DNA of 64,000 bases from Hydrogenibacillus schlegelii (GCF_001653195.1 NZ_JXBB01000023.1:62001-126000), one strand, 5' to 3'. Positions 30,666 to 39,884 are shown, counted from the first letter of the stretch. A program made the numbers and translations. The notes: generated from the sequence alone by a model not told the origin.

Positions 30666-32482
30666 TGCGCCTCTGGACGAAGCTCGCCGTAAGCCTCGGC
30701 CTCATCCTCGTGTTTGCCTTTGAGGCGGCCGGCGCCTTCGTCTTCCGGAGCGTCGAAGGCGCCCACCTCGAGCGGTTTTCCCGGGCGCTGGCGGCCCAGG
30801 GGGAGCTTCTCGCCTTTCACCTGGCGCCGTACGTCGCCCGGGCGTCGGGGGAGCGGGAAGATTTCGTCCTGGCGGACATCGACAACGTGCTCAAAAATCT
30901 TTCCTCCCTCGCCGGGGCGCGGGTGCAGGTCTTGGGCGCCGACGGCGTCATCCTCGTCGCCTCGCCGCCGGATTTCGGCGCCGTCGGGCTCCGGAACACG
31001 GCGCCGGAGGCGAAAAGCGCCCTCGCCGGCATGCCCGCTTCCCGCCGGGGGATTCAGGAAGGCCTCGGGCGGGCAGAGCTCCTCGCGGTGCCGATCGAGC
31101 ACGACGGGGCGACGGTCGGCGCCGTCCTCCTCGTCGCTTCGATGGAGGAAATGTATGCGGACGTCGGCCGCATCATGCGCCTTTACGTCGCCTCCGCCGC
31201 GCTGGCGCTGGGGCTTGCGATCGGCGTCGCCGGGCTCATCACCCGGGCGATCGCGGCGCCGGTGGAGGCCTTGACCCGGCAGGCGGAGGCGATGATGGGC
31301 GGGGACTTCGGCGTCCGGGTGCCGGTGTACGGTGAGGACGAGATCGGCCGCCTCGCCCGGGCGTTCAACACCCTCGCCGACCGGCTCAAGGACGCCCTGG
31401 ACGCATCCGATCGGGAGCGGCGGCGGCTCGCCTCGATCCTGACCCACATGAGCGAAGGCGTCCTCGCCGTCGACCGGGAGGGGCGGCTTACGGCGATCAA
31501 TCCGAAGGCGATCCGGTTGCTCGGCCTGACCGGATCGGCGGAACGGTGGATCGGCCGGCCGGCGGAGGCGGCCTTCGGGCTGGCGCCGGAAGAGGCGGAA
31601 GGATCGCTCTTTTCCCGGCCGGGGACGTTCTTGTTCGACACGCCGGAGGGCCGCACCGTTCGGGTGACGACGTCGCCGGTGGCGGAGGCGGGGGGCACGG
31701 GGGCCATCGTCGTCCTCGTCGACGTGACCGAAGACAAGCGGCTGGAGGCGCGGCAGAAGGCGTTCGTCGCCGACGTGTCGCACGAGCTGAAAACGCCGCT
31801 TACGACGATCAAAAGCCATGTCGAGGCGCTCCTCGACGATCCGCCGCCGCCGGAGGTGCAGGCGAAGTTTCTCGCCACCGTCGCCCGGGAGACGGACCGG
31901 ATGATCCGCCTCGTCGGCGACCTCCTCTTTCTCGCCCGGCTGGAAGGGGAGGCGGCGCCGCTTCGCCGGGTGCCGCTTTCGCTCGAGCGGCTCGTCCGGG
32001 GCGCGGCGGAGCGGTTCCGGCCGGCTTTCCGGCAGGCCGGCATCGCCCTCGCCTTAGAGGCGGCCGGGGCCGATCTGTGGGCGGACGGCGACTGGGACAT
32101 GCTCGACCGGGTGCTGGACAACGTGCTGTCCAACGCCCTCAAGTTCACGCCGGCGGGGGGGCAGGTGACGGTGACGCTTGGTCCGGCGGACGGCGGGGCC
32201 GCCGAGATTCGCGTCGAAGACACCGGCATCGGCATCCCGGAGGAAGCCCGGGAGCGGGTGTTCGAGCGGTTTTACCGGGTGGACAAGGCCCGCTCCCGGG
32301 CCCACGGCGGAAGCGGCCTCGGACTTTCGATCGCCCGGGAGATCGTCGAGCGGCACGGCGGCACGATCCGGGCCGAAGGGCGGCCGGGCGGCGGGACGGC
32401 GATCGTCATCCGCCTGCCGGCCGTCGCAAAGGCCGGGAGGGCGCCGGAGGCCGGGAGGGAGGCGTCCGCATGGCCCGGGTGA
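30665..32482 (+). CDS. walK: Sensor histidine kinase WalK (YycG)
   Basis: Membrane sensor partner of WalR. The 605-residue protein has TM1 near residues 5-27 and an extracellular domain of about 150 residues. TM2 (YVASAALALGLAIGVAGLI) leads to a HAMP region (TRAIAAPVEALTRQAEAMMG) and a PAS domain (LASILTHMSEGVLAVDREG). HisKA has phosphoacceptor His373 in SHELKTPLTT. The HATPase has LDNVLSNALKFTP, DTGIGIPEEARERVFERFYR and GGSGLGLSIAREI. All boxes are intact. GTG 30662 is an alternative start. Its end overlaps walH by 13 bases. Confidence 0.97.
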   Translation: MRLWTKLAVSLGLILVFAFEAAGAFVFRSVEGAHLERFSRALAAQGELLAFHLAPYVARASGEREDFVLADIDNVLKNLSSLAGARVQVLGADGVILVASPPDFGAVGLRNTAPEAKSALAGMPASRRGIQEGLGRAELLAVPIEHDGATVGAVLLVASMEEMYADVGRIMRLYVASAALALGLAIGVAGLITRAIAAPVEALTRQAEAMMGGDFGVRVPVYGEDEIGRLARAFNTLADRLKDALDASDRERRRLASILTHMSEGVLAVDREGRLTAINPKAIRLLGLTGSAERWIGRPAEAAFGLAPEEAEGSLFSRPGTFLFDTPEGRTVRVTTSPVAEAGGTGAIVVLVDVTEDKRLEARQKAFVADVSHELKTPLTTIKSHVEALLDDPPPPEVQAKFLATVARETDRMIRLVGDLLFLARLEGEAAPLRRVPLSLERLVRGAAERFRPAFRQAGIALALEAAGADLWADGDWDMLDRVLDNVLSNALKFTPAGGQVTVTLGPADGGAAEIRVEDTGIGIPEEARERVFERFYRVDKARSRAHGGSGLGLSIAREIVERHGGTIRAEGRPGGGTAIVIRLPAVAKAGRAPEAGREASAWPG

Positions 32483-33903
32483 AAAACGTCGCCCTGGCGC
32501 TTTTGGTGGCCATAAGCTTCTGGCTGTCGGTCGCCCTCTGGCTTCCGCCGGCGCCGACGGCCTCCGTCGGGGAGGCGCCGTACGCGGCGCCGATCCGCTT
32601 CGATCGGGAGGCGGCGCCGGATATGCTGCTCATGCCGACGCTCTCCGGCGCCGCCGGGGCCGACGGGCCCTTCCTTCTCCCGCCCGAGGCGCCGGCGGTC
32701 GCCGCGGCCTTCGACGCCCTGCGCCGCCTGCCGGCGGAACGGACCGCGCCGCCGGAGGACCTTCCGCCGGGGCGTCCCGGCGGGTGGGTGCCTCCGCCGG
32801 CCCCCCCGGCGCCCGCGGCGAAAAGGCCGGAAGGCGGGGCGCCGGGCGGTGGGGCGGCTCCCGACCGGCCGCCGGGCGAAAGCGCGGCCGGCGAGGGCGG
32901 GAAGAGGCCGGAAGGCCCGGGCGCCGCCGGCGGGTCTCGGCCGCGGCCGGGGCTTTACTTCGCCTGGTCGGCCGGGCTTTCGCCGGCGTTTTTTTCCCGG
33001 CTGTTTCCGGACTGGCCGCCGCCGACCTTGCCCGAGGTCGACGCGCTCTGGGTTGCCTTCGAAGCGGCGGGCGCCGTCGCCACGGCGATCGACGGGGCGT
33101 CCGGACGGGCGGAGGCGTGGCGTCTTCAGGCGGAGGAGGACCTCGTCCAGACGGCGCTCGCCGCCGGCGAGACGGTCCCCCTCGTCCCGTGGGCTCCGCC
33201 GCCGGCGGTCTTTATGCCGGCCATCCCGGCCGCCGGGGCGGAGCTTTCCGCGGCCGTCGTCCGGGCGGTCGGCCTTCCGCCGGAGGCGGCGGCCGAGGCG
33301 CTCCTCGGGGATCTCGGGGCGCTTCGGGAAGCCCGGGAGCGGGACGGGACGTGGCTTCTTTCGGACGGCGCCCGCAGCCTCCGCCTCGACCCGCGGCAGG
33401 GGACGCTGGATTATTTCGCGCCGGCCGCGGGCCGGCCGCGGCCGGCCCGAGAAGCGTTCGAGGCGGCGGTCGCCTTCGTCAACCGCCACGCCGGATGGGG
33501 CGACGGGGATCGGCTGCTTGGCATCGGCGCGACGGCCGACGGCACCGCGTTTCACTTCGGCGGCACCGCCTTCGGCTTTCCGATCACCGGCGCCGCCCGG
33601 GCGGTGCGGGACCTCGTCGTCGTCGTCGACGGCGGCGAGGTCGTCCGCTACCGGCGGGGCCTTTTTCGCTGGCTTCCGCCGGACGGCGACGGCCGGGCGC
33701 GGCTTCCGGGCGTTCAGGAGATCCTGACGGCGCTCGAGGCGGCGGGCCGCCGGCCGGAGGCGGTCCGCCGCTCCCAGCTCGTCTTCGTCGGAGAAAAGAC
33801 GGCGTCGCCGGACGCCTATCGCCTCGTCCCGGCGCTTCTCCTCGAGGCCGACGGGGACGTCCTCGTCCTGCCTCATGAGGCGGAAAGGAGGCCGCCGGGA
33901 TGA
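32470..33903 (+). CDS. walH: WalK accessory regulator WalH (YycH)
   Basis: YycH is a membrane-anchored extracytoplasmic protein that modulates WalK together with YycI. The 477-residue protein has an N-terminal membrane helix (VALALLVAISFWLSVALWLP). An unusually long Pro/Gly/Ala-rich stretch lies around residues 90-160. The YycH domain follows, with recognisable pieces such as FHFGGTAFGFPITG and a repeated motif near VVRYRRGLFRW. Identity rests mainly on position between walK and walI plus topology, as sequence conservation is low. ATG 32470 follows ggagggaggc and overlaps walK. Confidence 0.85.
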   Translation: MARVKNVALALLVAISFWLSVALWLPPAPTASVGEAPYAAPIRFDREAAPDMLLMPTLSGAAGADGPFLLPPEAPAVAAAFDALRRLPAERTAPPEDLPPGRPGGWVPPPAPPAPAAKRPEGGAPGGGAAPDRPPGESAAGEGGKRPEGPGAAGGSRPRPGLYFAWSAGLSPAFFSRLFPDWPPPTLPEVDALWVAFEAAGAVATAIDGASGRAEAWRLQAEEDLVQTALAAGETVPLVPWAPPPAVFMPAIPAAGAELSAAVVRAVGLPPEAAAEALLGDLGALREARERDGTWLLSDGARSLRLDPRQGTLDYFAPAAGRPRPAREAFEAAVAFVNRHAGWGDGDRLLGIGATADGTAFHFGGTAFGFPITGAARAVRDLVVVVDGGEVVRYRRGLFRWLPPDGDGRARLPGVQEILTALEAAGRRPEAVRRSQLVFVGEKTASPDAYRLVPALLLEADGDVLVLPHEAERRPPG

Positions 33904-34682
33904 ACTGGGAACGGGCCAAAACGTTTCTCCTCGTCGCCTTTCTCCTCCTCGACCTCTTTCTGTGGGCCGAGTGGCGGGCGTCGAGGCGGGAGGCGGCCGT
34001 GATCGAAATGAGCGGCGAGGCGGAGTTTCTCCGGAGCAAATTCGCCCAGCTCGGGCTCACGGTGCCGGAGGGGAAGGGGCCGTCCCCGGCGCTTCGCTAT
34101 TTTTCCCTGGAAAAGGAGAGGCCGGCCCCGGCGGCGTCCGGCGACGGGCCGGCGGTGCGGCGCTTTGCCTATGATCCGGAGACCGGGGAGCTTGTCCTCC
34201 GGTGGGCGCCGCCGGTCAGAGCGCCGGCGCTCGCGGGGGCGGGGTGGCTCCGGGCGTATCTTCCCGGCGCCGGCGAACTCCGGCCGGCGGACGGCGGCGG
34301 GTGGATCGAATTCGTTGAAGGTTATCCGTTGTTTGAGGCGCGCCTCGATCCGGAGGAAGGGCCGGGCGGCGTCGTCGGCCTCCGGGGCCGCTTCTGGATC
34401 GTCGGCGAAGGGGGCGATCCGCGGCCGCTCATCCCGCCGGCGGTCGCCGTCTACGCGCTCGCCGATCGGGGGCTGATTCCGCCGGGGAGCCGGATCGAGG
34501 CCGTTTTGCCGGGGTACCGGCGGGTTCAGCCGACCGGCGGCGAATCGTTTCTCGTGCCGGTCTGGCGGGTGGTGACCGGGGCGGGCGCCCTCGATGTGAA
34601 CGGATTTCTCGGCACGCCGATTCCCGACGGGCCGCCGCGGCTCGAGGACCGCGGGTCCGTCGAACGAACGGATGAGGGATGA
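33900..34682 (+). CDS. walI: WalK accessory regulator WalI (YycI)
   Basis: YycI forms a complex with YycH at the membrane to adjust WalK. The 260-residue protein starts MNWERAKTFLLVAFLLLDLF, the characteristic YycI N-terminal anchor. A single extracytoplasmic domain follows. The ending around GESFLVPVWRVVTGAG and DVNGFLG fits the YycI C-terminal region. It overlaps walH and walJ by 4 bases on each side, so the whole operon is translationally coupled. Confidence 0.9.
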   Translation: MNWERAKTFLLVAFLLLDLFLWAEWRASRREAAVIEMSGEAEFLRSKFAQLGLTVPEGKGPSPALRYFSLEKERPAPAASGDGPAVRRFAYDPETGELVLRWAPPVRAPALAGAGWLRAYLPGAGELRPADGGGWIEFVEGYPLFEARLDPEEGPGGVVGLRGRFWIVGEGGDPRPLIPPAVAVYALADRGLIPPGSRIEAVLPGYRRVQPTGGESFLVPVWRVVTGAGALDVNGFLGTPIPDGPPRLEDRGSVERTDEG

Positions 34683-35545
34683 CGGTGCGCTACAGCATTC
34701 TGGCGAGCGGCTCGTCGGGGAACGCGTTTTACCTCGAGGGCGGCGGCATGCGCTTTCTCGTCGACGCCGGCGTGAGCGCCCGGCGGATTCAGGCGGCGCT
34801 CGGGGCGTTCGGCGTGACGCTTACGGCTCTGGACGGCATCTGGATCAGCCACGAGCACGACGATCACGTGCGGGGCCTCTGGACGCTCCTCAAGCGGGCG
34901 CCGGTGCCGCTCTTTATGAACCCAAAGACGTACGCGGCCCTTTCCCCCCGGCTCGAGGCGCTCCGGGCGGAGGGGGCGCCGTTCCGGCTGCACCTCTTTC
35001 CGAGCGGAACCCGGCACCGGTTTCGCGGTCTCGACGTGACGACGTTTTCCGTCTCCCACGACGCCGCCGACCCGATGATGTTTCATTTTGCGGAAGTCGG
35101 GGGGCCGTCCCTCGCGCTGGTGACCGATCTCGGCGTCGTGCCGGATCGGGTCAAGGCGGTCATCGAGGGGGCCGATGCGTACGTGTTCGAGGCGAATCAC
35201 GACGCGGCGCTCCTCTGGGGCGGCCGCTATCCGTGGCCGATCAAGCGGCGGATCGCCAGTCCGGTGGGGCACCTCTCGAACGAGGAGGCGGCCCGTGCTC
35301 TGGCCGACGTCGTCGGCCCGGCGACGCAGCGGATCCATCTGGCGCACCTGAGCCGGGAAAACAACCGGCCGGATCTGGCCCTTCGGGCGGTGGGGGAGAT
35401 GCTCGCCCGGCGGGGGCGCCACGCCCGTCCCGAGGCGATCCTCGACATCGCCCGACCGGATGTTCCGTCGCCGCTTTTTCCGCTCGAGCGGTCGGTCGCT
35501 TGCGCCGGCCGGTTGCCGGCGGGGGGAAACGGGCACACTGGATAA
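34679..35545 (+). CDS. walJ: MBL-fold hydrolase WalJ (YycJ)
   Basis: This metallo-beta-lactamase fold protein is encoded in the wal operon. YycJ homologues have been linked to DNA mismatch repair exonuclease activity and to wal-related phenotypes. The 288-residue protein starts VRYSILASGSSGNAFYLE after the first two residues. It has the metal motif SHEHDDH (His58, His60, Asp62, His63), with later ligands in SHDAADPM, LVTDLG and EANHD. The start overlaps walI by 4 bases. Confidence 0.94.
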   Translation: MTVRYSILASGSSGNAFYLEGGGMRFLVDAGVSARRIQAALGAFGVTLTALDGIWISHEHDDHVRGLWTLLKRAPVPLFMNPKTYAALSPRLEALRAEGAPFRLHLFPSGTRHRFRGLDVTTFSVSHDAADPMMFHFAEVGGPSLALVTDLGVVPDRVKAVIEGADAYVFEANHDAALLWGGRYPWPIKRRIASPVGHLSNEEAARALADVVGPATQRIHLAHLSRENNRPDLALRAVGEMLARRGRHARPEAILDIARPDVPSPLFPLERSVACAGRLPAGGNGHTG

Positions 35546-35577
35546 GGCCACCAACGCCAGCAAGGCAGGGATGACCG

Positions 35578-36765
35578 GTGGATCCTTATCGGGTGTTTGA
35601 CGACCGGCGCCGCCCCCGCCGATCCGGGTTCTGGCCGGCCCTCTTCGGCGCCGCCCTCGGGGCGGCCGTCGCGGTGGCCGTCATGGCGGCGGCCCTCGAG
35701 CGCCTTCCGGCGCCGGGACCCGCCCCGATGGCGCCGCGGGAGGCCCCGGCGGCTCCGTCCCCAATGCGCGTCGAGGTGACGAGCGCCGTGAGCGACGTCG
35801 TCGAGCGGACGGAAAGCGGCGTCGTCGGCGTCGTCAATCTGGCCGAGCAGCCGGGTTTCTGGGAGCGGCGGACGGCGCCGCTCCTTCAGGGGACGGGGTC
35901 GGGCATCATCTTTGCCGATGACGGCCGCACGCTCTTCGTCGCAACGAACCATCACGTCATCGAGGGCGCCGGCGCGGTGGAGGTCGTCTTCCCGGACGGC
36001 TCCCGCGCTCCGGCGACGGTCCGGGGCGCCGACCGGCTGAGCGACCTCGCGGTGCTCCAGGTGTCTCGGCCGGCCGGGCCGTATGCCGTCCTGCCGTTCG
36101 GCGACTCCGACCGGCTCCGGGTCGGGGAGCCGGCGATCGCCATCGGCAATCCGCTCGGCCTCGAGTACTCCCGGACGGTGACCGTCGGCGTCATCAGCGC
36201 CACCAACCGGAGCATCCCGGTCGACCTCGCCGGCGACGGGCACGTCGACTGGGAGCTGGACGTCGTCCAGACGGACGCGGCGATCAATCCGGGTAACAGC
36301 GGCGGCGCGCTCCTCAACATCGCCGGCCAGGTGATCGGCATCTCGAGCGCCAAGATCAGCGACGTCGGCGTCGAGGGGATCGGCTTCGCCATCCCGTCCA
36401 ACTTCGCCCGGCCCGTCCTGCAGGCGCTGGTCACGGCGGGGCGGGTGGTGCGCCCTTACCTTGGCATCGGCGTCAAGGACCTTCAGGAATTTTCTTCCGA
36501 CGACTGGGCGACGACGCTCCGCCTGCCCCGGGGCGTGACAGAGGGGGTCGTTCTCGTCGACGTGGCGCCCGGATCGCCGGCGGCCGGCGCCGGCCTCAAA
36601 GAACTCGACGTCATCGTCGCGCTGGACGGGCAGCCGACGCCGACCGGCGCCGTCCTGCGCAAATGGCTGTACACGAAAAAACGCCCCGGCGATGCGGTGA
36701 AAATCGCCTTTTTCCGCGACGGCGTCCGCCGGGAGGCGACGGCCGTCCTCGGGACGATGCCGTAG
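35578..36765 (+). CDS. htrA: Membrane-anchored serine protease HtrA/DegP type
   Basis: Envelope quality-control protease acting outside the membrane. The 395-residue protein has a short basic cytoplasmic tail, a membrane helix (about residues 18-40) and a Pro/Ala linker. The trypsin-like domain carries triad His126 (TNHHVIEG), Asp156 (SDLAVL) and Ser241 (GNSGGALL). One PDZ domain follows (YLGIGVKDLQE to LDVIVALDGQPTPTG). The start is GTG 35578; the ribosome site is modest (aaggcaggg). It closes the wal operon, as yycK (htrC) does in B. subtilis. Confidence 0.94.
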   Translation: MDPYRVFDDRRRPRRSGFWPALFGAALGAAVAVAVMAAALERLPAPGPAPMAPREAPAAPSPMRVEVTSAVSDVVERTESGVVGVVNLAEQPGFWERRTAPLLQGTGSGIIFADDGRTLFVATNHHVIEGAGAVEVVFPDGSRAPATVRGADRLSDLAVLQVSRPAGPYAVLPFGDSDRLRVGEPAIAIGNPLGLEYSRTVTVGVISATNRSIPVDLAGDGHVDWELDVVQTDAAINPGNSGGALLNIAGQVIGISSAKISDVGVEGIGFAIPSNFARPVLQALVTAGRVVRPYLGIGVKDLQEFSSDDWATTLRLPRGVTEGVVLVDVAPGSPAAGAGLKELDVIVALDGQPTPTGAVLRKWLYTKKRPGDAVKIAFFRDGVRREATAVLGTMP

Positions 36766-36815
36766 GGCTTCATCCGGCGCGCCGGCCGGCGGCGGGCGGG
36801 GGAGAGGAAGCGGGG

Positions 36816-37295
36816 ATGTACCGGTTTTCCATCGTGGCGGTCGGGCGGCTTCCGGCGCCCCTCCGGGCCGCCGCCGATCACTATCGGCGGCGGCTTTCGC
36901 AGCTGGCGGCGGTGCGGGAGATCGAAGTGCGGGAGGCGGCCGGTCCATCGCCGGAGACGGCGGCGGAGCGGGAGCGGGTTCGGACCGACGAAAGCGCCCG
37001 GGTGCTCCGGGCGACGCCGAAAGGCGCCTTCCGCGTCCTCGTCGATCCCCGCGGGACGTTGCTCGCTTCGGAAGCGCTGGCGGCGCATCTCGACCGCTGG
37101 GGCATGGCCGGCCGGTCGGACATCGCCTGGCTCATCGGCGGAAGCGAAGGATTTTCCCGGGAAATGCCCGAGGCCGTCGATTTCGTCTGGTCCCTTTCCC
37201 CGCTGACGTTTCCCCACTCGCTGGCCCGGGTGATCGTCTACGAGCAGCTGTACCGGGCGCTCAAAATCCTCCGGGGGGAACCGTACCACAAATAG
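36816..37295 (+). CDS. rlmH: 23S rRNA (pseudouridine-1915-N3)-methyltransferase RlmH
   Basis: RlmH methylates pseudouridine 1915 in helix 69 of 23S rRNA on assembled 70S ribosomes. The 159-residue SPOUT protein MYRFSIVAVGRLPAPLRAAA ends with the diagnostic RVIVYEQLYRALKILRGEPY followed by HK. The SAM-knot motif is WLIGGSEGFSREMP, with FPHSLARV after it. ATG 36816 follows ggggagagg. rlmH also follows the wal-htrA region in B. subtilis. Confidence 0.96.
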   Translation: MYRFSIVAVGRLPAPLRAAADHYRRRLSQLAAVREIEVREAAGPSPETAAERERVRTDESARVLRATPKGAFRVLVDPRGTLLASEALAAHLDRWGMAGRSDIAWLIGGSEGFSREMPEAVDFVWSLSPLTFPHSLARVIVYEQLYRALKILRGEPYHK

Positions 37296-37381
37296 CGAAA
37301 CGCTTTGGCGCCGGTCAAAAAGGCGCGGGGGACCGGCGCTTCGGGGCGGTGCCGCGCGTCTGAAATCGGGGAGGGGAAGCC

Positions 37382-37861
37382 GTGGCCGAGGAAAAAGCGC
37401 TTTCGATCGGCGCCCTGGCGGCGCGAACCGGGGTCAGCCGCGACGCGATCCGGCTGTATGAGGCGGAGGGACTCCTCCGGCCGCTCGGCCGAACGTCGGC
37501 CGGCTACCGGCAGTTTGCGCCGGAGGCAGTGGATCGGGTGCGGCTCATCCGGACGCTTCAGGCCCTCGGGTTTACGCTCAAAGAGATCGGCCGCTTCATG
37601 GCGATCGTCGACCGCGATGCCGCCCGATGCGATCGGATCGGCGACTTCATCCGCGCGAAGCGGGAGGAGGTCGCCCGGAAGATCGCCGCCCTCCGGCAGC
37701 TGGAGGCGCTGCTTGCCGATCTCGACCGCCGCTGTCCGCACCTCGACGACCTCTTCGCCTGTCCCGTCGTCGACCACCTCCGGTGGACGGCGGCGGCGTT
37801 CGCCGGGGAGGGCGGCCGTTCCGACGGCGCGGCTGGTGCGCGTCCGGGGAATCCGGTATAA
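37382..37861 (+). CDS. MerR-family regulator with MerR/PbrR-type cysteine triad
   Basis: A 159-residue MerR-family activator. The N-terminal winged HTH (SIGALAARTGVSRDAIRLYE, GYRQFAPEAVDRVRLIRTLQ) is followed by the long dimerisation helix. Cys83, Cys118 and Cys127 are spaced 35 and 9 residues apart, the same as the metal-binding cysteines of mercury-sensing MerR (82, 117, 126) and lead-sensing PbrR. Cys127 sits in a CP motif as in MerR. No mercuric reductase, transporter or efflux ATPase is adjacent. The start is GTG 37382 after ggggagggg. Metal identity is inference. Confidence 0.85.
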   Translation: MAEEKALSIGALAARTGVSRDAIRLYEAEGLLRPLGRTSAGYRQFAPEAVDRVRLIRTLQALGFTLKEIGRFMAIVDRDAARCDRIGDFIRAKREEVARKIAALRQLEALLADLDRRCPHLDDLFACPVVDHLRWTAAAFAGEGGRSDGAAGARPGNPV

Positions 37862-37897
37862 TTTTCCTGGCATCGCGCTGGACGGGGGGTGAAACGC

Positions 37898-39634
37898 GTG
37901 GACGAAGCACTCCGGGATTTGAGCCGGCGCCGCTACGCGACCTGGTTGGCGGCGCCGCTTTCGCCGGAAGAGCGATCGGAGCTCGACGGCCTTTCGGAGG
38001 CCGACGTCTTCGACCGCTTTTACCGCCACCTCGCCTTCGGCACCGGCGGCATGCGAGGGGAACTCGGCCTGGGGACGAACCGGATGAACGTCTACGTCGT
38101 CCGGCGGGCGACCGCCGGGCTCGCGGCGGCGCTCCGGGAACAGGTCGCCGGCCGCCGGCCCCGGGTCGTGATCGCCTACGACTCCCGCCGGGGGTCTCGG
38201 CGGTTTGCCGAGGCGACGGCCGAGGTGCTCGCCGCCTTTGACGTCGAGGCGCTCCTCTTCCCGGAGGTGACGCCGACGCCGGAGCTGTCGTTTGCCGTGC
38301 GGGCGCTTCGGGCCGACGCCGGTGTCGTCATCACCGCGAGCCACAATCCGCCGGAGTACAACGGCTACAAGGTCTACGGCCCGGACGGCGTGCAGATCAC
38401 GCCGGAGGTCGCCGAGCGGATCACCGCCCACATGGCGGCTTACGACGACGTGTTTCGGGTGCCGGTGCGGCCCCTTTCGGAAGCCCGGGCCGCCGGGCTG
38501 GTGCGGGACGTCGGCCCGGAGATCGAGGCGGACTACCTGGCGCGGGTTGCCGGCCTCGGCTTCCGGGCGCCGGACGATCCGGCGAAGGGGGCCCTGTCGA
38601 TCGTCTACACGCCGCTTCACGGCGCCGGCGCCCGCCCGGTGCTGGAGGCGCTCCGGCGGGCCGGCTTTGCCCGCGTGCACGTCGTGGCGGCGCAAAAAGA
38701 GCCGGACGGCGACTTTCCGACGGTGGCGGTGCCGAATCCGGAGGAGCCGGAGGCGTTCCGCCTCGCCTTGGCGGAGGCGCGGCGCCTCGGCGCCGACCTC
38801 GTCCTCGCCACCGATCCGGACGTCGACCGGGTCGGCGCGGCCGTCCGGACGGGGGACGGAGCATACGTCCTCCTGAACGGAAACGCCATCGGGGCGCTCC
38901 TTCTCGATTACCTCATCGCCGGCCGCCGCGCCCGGGGAACGCTCCCGGCGGGCGGGGCGGTGATCAAGACGATCGTCACCGGCGACCTCGGCAAAGCGAT
39001 CGCCGAAGCGAACGGCCTTCGGGTCTACGAAGTGCTCACCGGCTTTAAGTTCATCGGCGCCCTCATCGGCGCGCTCGAGCGGGAGGGCGTGCCGTTTGTT
39101 TTCGGCTACGAGGAAAGTTACGGCTACCTCGCCGGCGACTTCGTCCGGGACAAGGACGCCGTCCAGGCGGCGGTCCTCCTCGCCGAAGCGGCGGCGCATC
39201 ACAAGGCGGAAGGCCGGACGCTCGTGGACGCCCTCGCCGCGCTCCACCAAACGTACGGCGCCCACGCCGAGCGGCTCCGGTCCCTCACGTTGAAGGGCGC
39301 CGAGGGGGCGGCCCGGATCGGGCGGATGATGGCCGCCCTCCGCTCGGCGCCGCCGAAGGCGCTGGCGGGTCTTCCCGTCGTCGAGATCGAAGATTACCGC
39401 GCCGGCGCCGTCTTGGACGCCGCCGGCCGGCCCCTCCGGAAGCTTGCGCTGCCTCAGGCCGACGTGATCAAGGTTCGTCTCGAGGGCGGCGCCTGGGCGG
39501 CCGTCCGGCCGAGCGGCACCGAGCCGAAGATCAAGGTGTACGTCGGCGCCGTCGCCCGGGAGCGGGAGGAGGCGGAAGCCCGGGCGGAGGCTCTCGCCGG
39601 GGCGCTCGTCGAGCGCCTCGAGGCGGTGCCGTAA
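37898..39634 (+). CDS. pgcA: Alpha-phosphoglucomutase (phosphohexomutase family)
   Basis: Interconverts glucose-1-phosphate and glucose-6-phosphate, feeding UDP-glucose for glycolipids and wall polymers. The protein of about 578 residues has GTGGMRGELGLGTNRMN at the substrate entry. The catalytic serine loop is ITASHNPPEYNGYKVY, metal-binding DPDVDRVG follows, and the sugar loop contains GYEESYGYLAGDFVRDKDAV. The phosphate loop is RPSGTEPKIKVY. This PgcA/YhxB-type length exceeds GlmM. GTG 37898 is preferred over GTG 37889, which lies inside the gggggg ribosome site. A TATAAT overlaps the merR stop at 37857-37862. Confidence 0.93.
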   Translation: MDEALRDLSRRRYATWLAAPLSPEERSELDGLSEADVFDRFYRHLAFGTGGMRGELGLGTNRMNVYVVRRATAGLAAALREQVAGRRPRVVIAYDSRRGSRRFAEATAEVLAAFDVEALLFPEVTPTPELSFAVRALRADAGVVITASHNPPEYNGYKVYGPDGVQITPEVAERITAHMAAYDDVFRVPVRPLSEARAAGLVRDVGPEIEADYLARVAGLGFRAPDDPAKGALSIVYTPLHGAGARPVLEALRRAGFARVHVVAAQKEPDGDFPTVAVPNPEEPEAFRLALAEARRLGADLVLATDPDVDRVGAAVRTGDGAYVLLNGNAIGALLLDYLIAGRRARGTLPAGGAVIKTIVTGDLGKAIAEANGLRVYEVLTGFKFIGALIGALEREGVPFVFGYEESYGYLAGDFVRDKDAVQAAVLLAEAAAHHKAEGRTLVDALAALHQTYGAHAERLRSLTLKGAEGAARIGRMMAALRSAPPKALAGLPVVEIEDYRAGAVLDAAGRPLRKLALPQADVIKVRLEGGAWAAVRPSGTEPKIKVYVGAVAREREEAEARAEALAGALVERLEAVP

Positions 39635-39653
39635 GCGCCGGCGCCGCGGGCCG

Positions 39654-39682
39654 TTGACATCCGAGGGCCCGGCGCGTACAAT
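39654..39682 (+). promoter_or_regulatory. SigA promoter of the riboflavin operon
   Basis: Perfect TTGACA (39654-39659), a 17-base spacer and TACAAT (39677-39682). The FMN riboswitch starts about 25 bases later. Confidence 0.9.
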
Positions 39683-39706
39683 GGACCCAAAATCGAGGCG
39701 TGGCGG

Positions 39707-39884
39707 TTCCTTCGGGGCAGGGTGAGGCCCGGGCCGAGCCTTTGGTGCGGGCCAATTCCCGACCGGTGGTGATGCCGAAGGCCAAGCCTTCGGACGAGTC
39801 CACGAGCGGCTTCCGGCGACTCGGAAGCCGCAGGAGTTTGGTGCGAATCCAACACCGACGGTACAGTCCGGATGGGAGAAGGAA
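39707..39884 (+). ncRNA. FMN riboswitch (RFN element)
   Basis: This element senses flavin mononucleotide and represses riboflavin genes. The P1 stem pairs ttccttc (39707-39713) with gaaggaa (39878-39884). Conserved blocks are present in order: cggggcagggtga, gaccggtggtgatgcc, gagtccacgag, ttggtgcgaatccaacaccg, and acagtccggatgggaga. A variable stem-loop (cggcttccg/cggaagccg) is GC-rich. It occupies the 437-base gene-free gap between pgcA and ribD together with its promoter and terminator. Confidence 0.96.
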
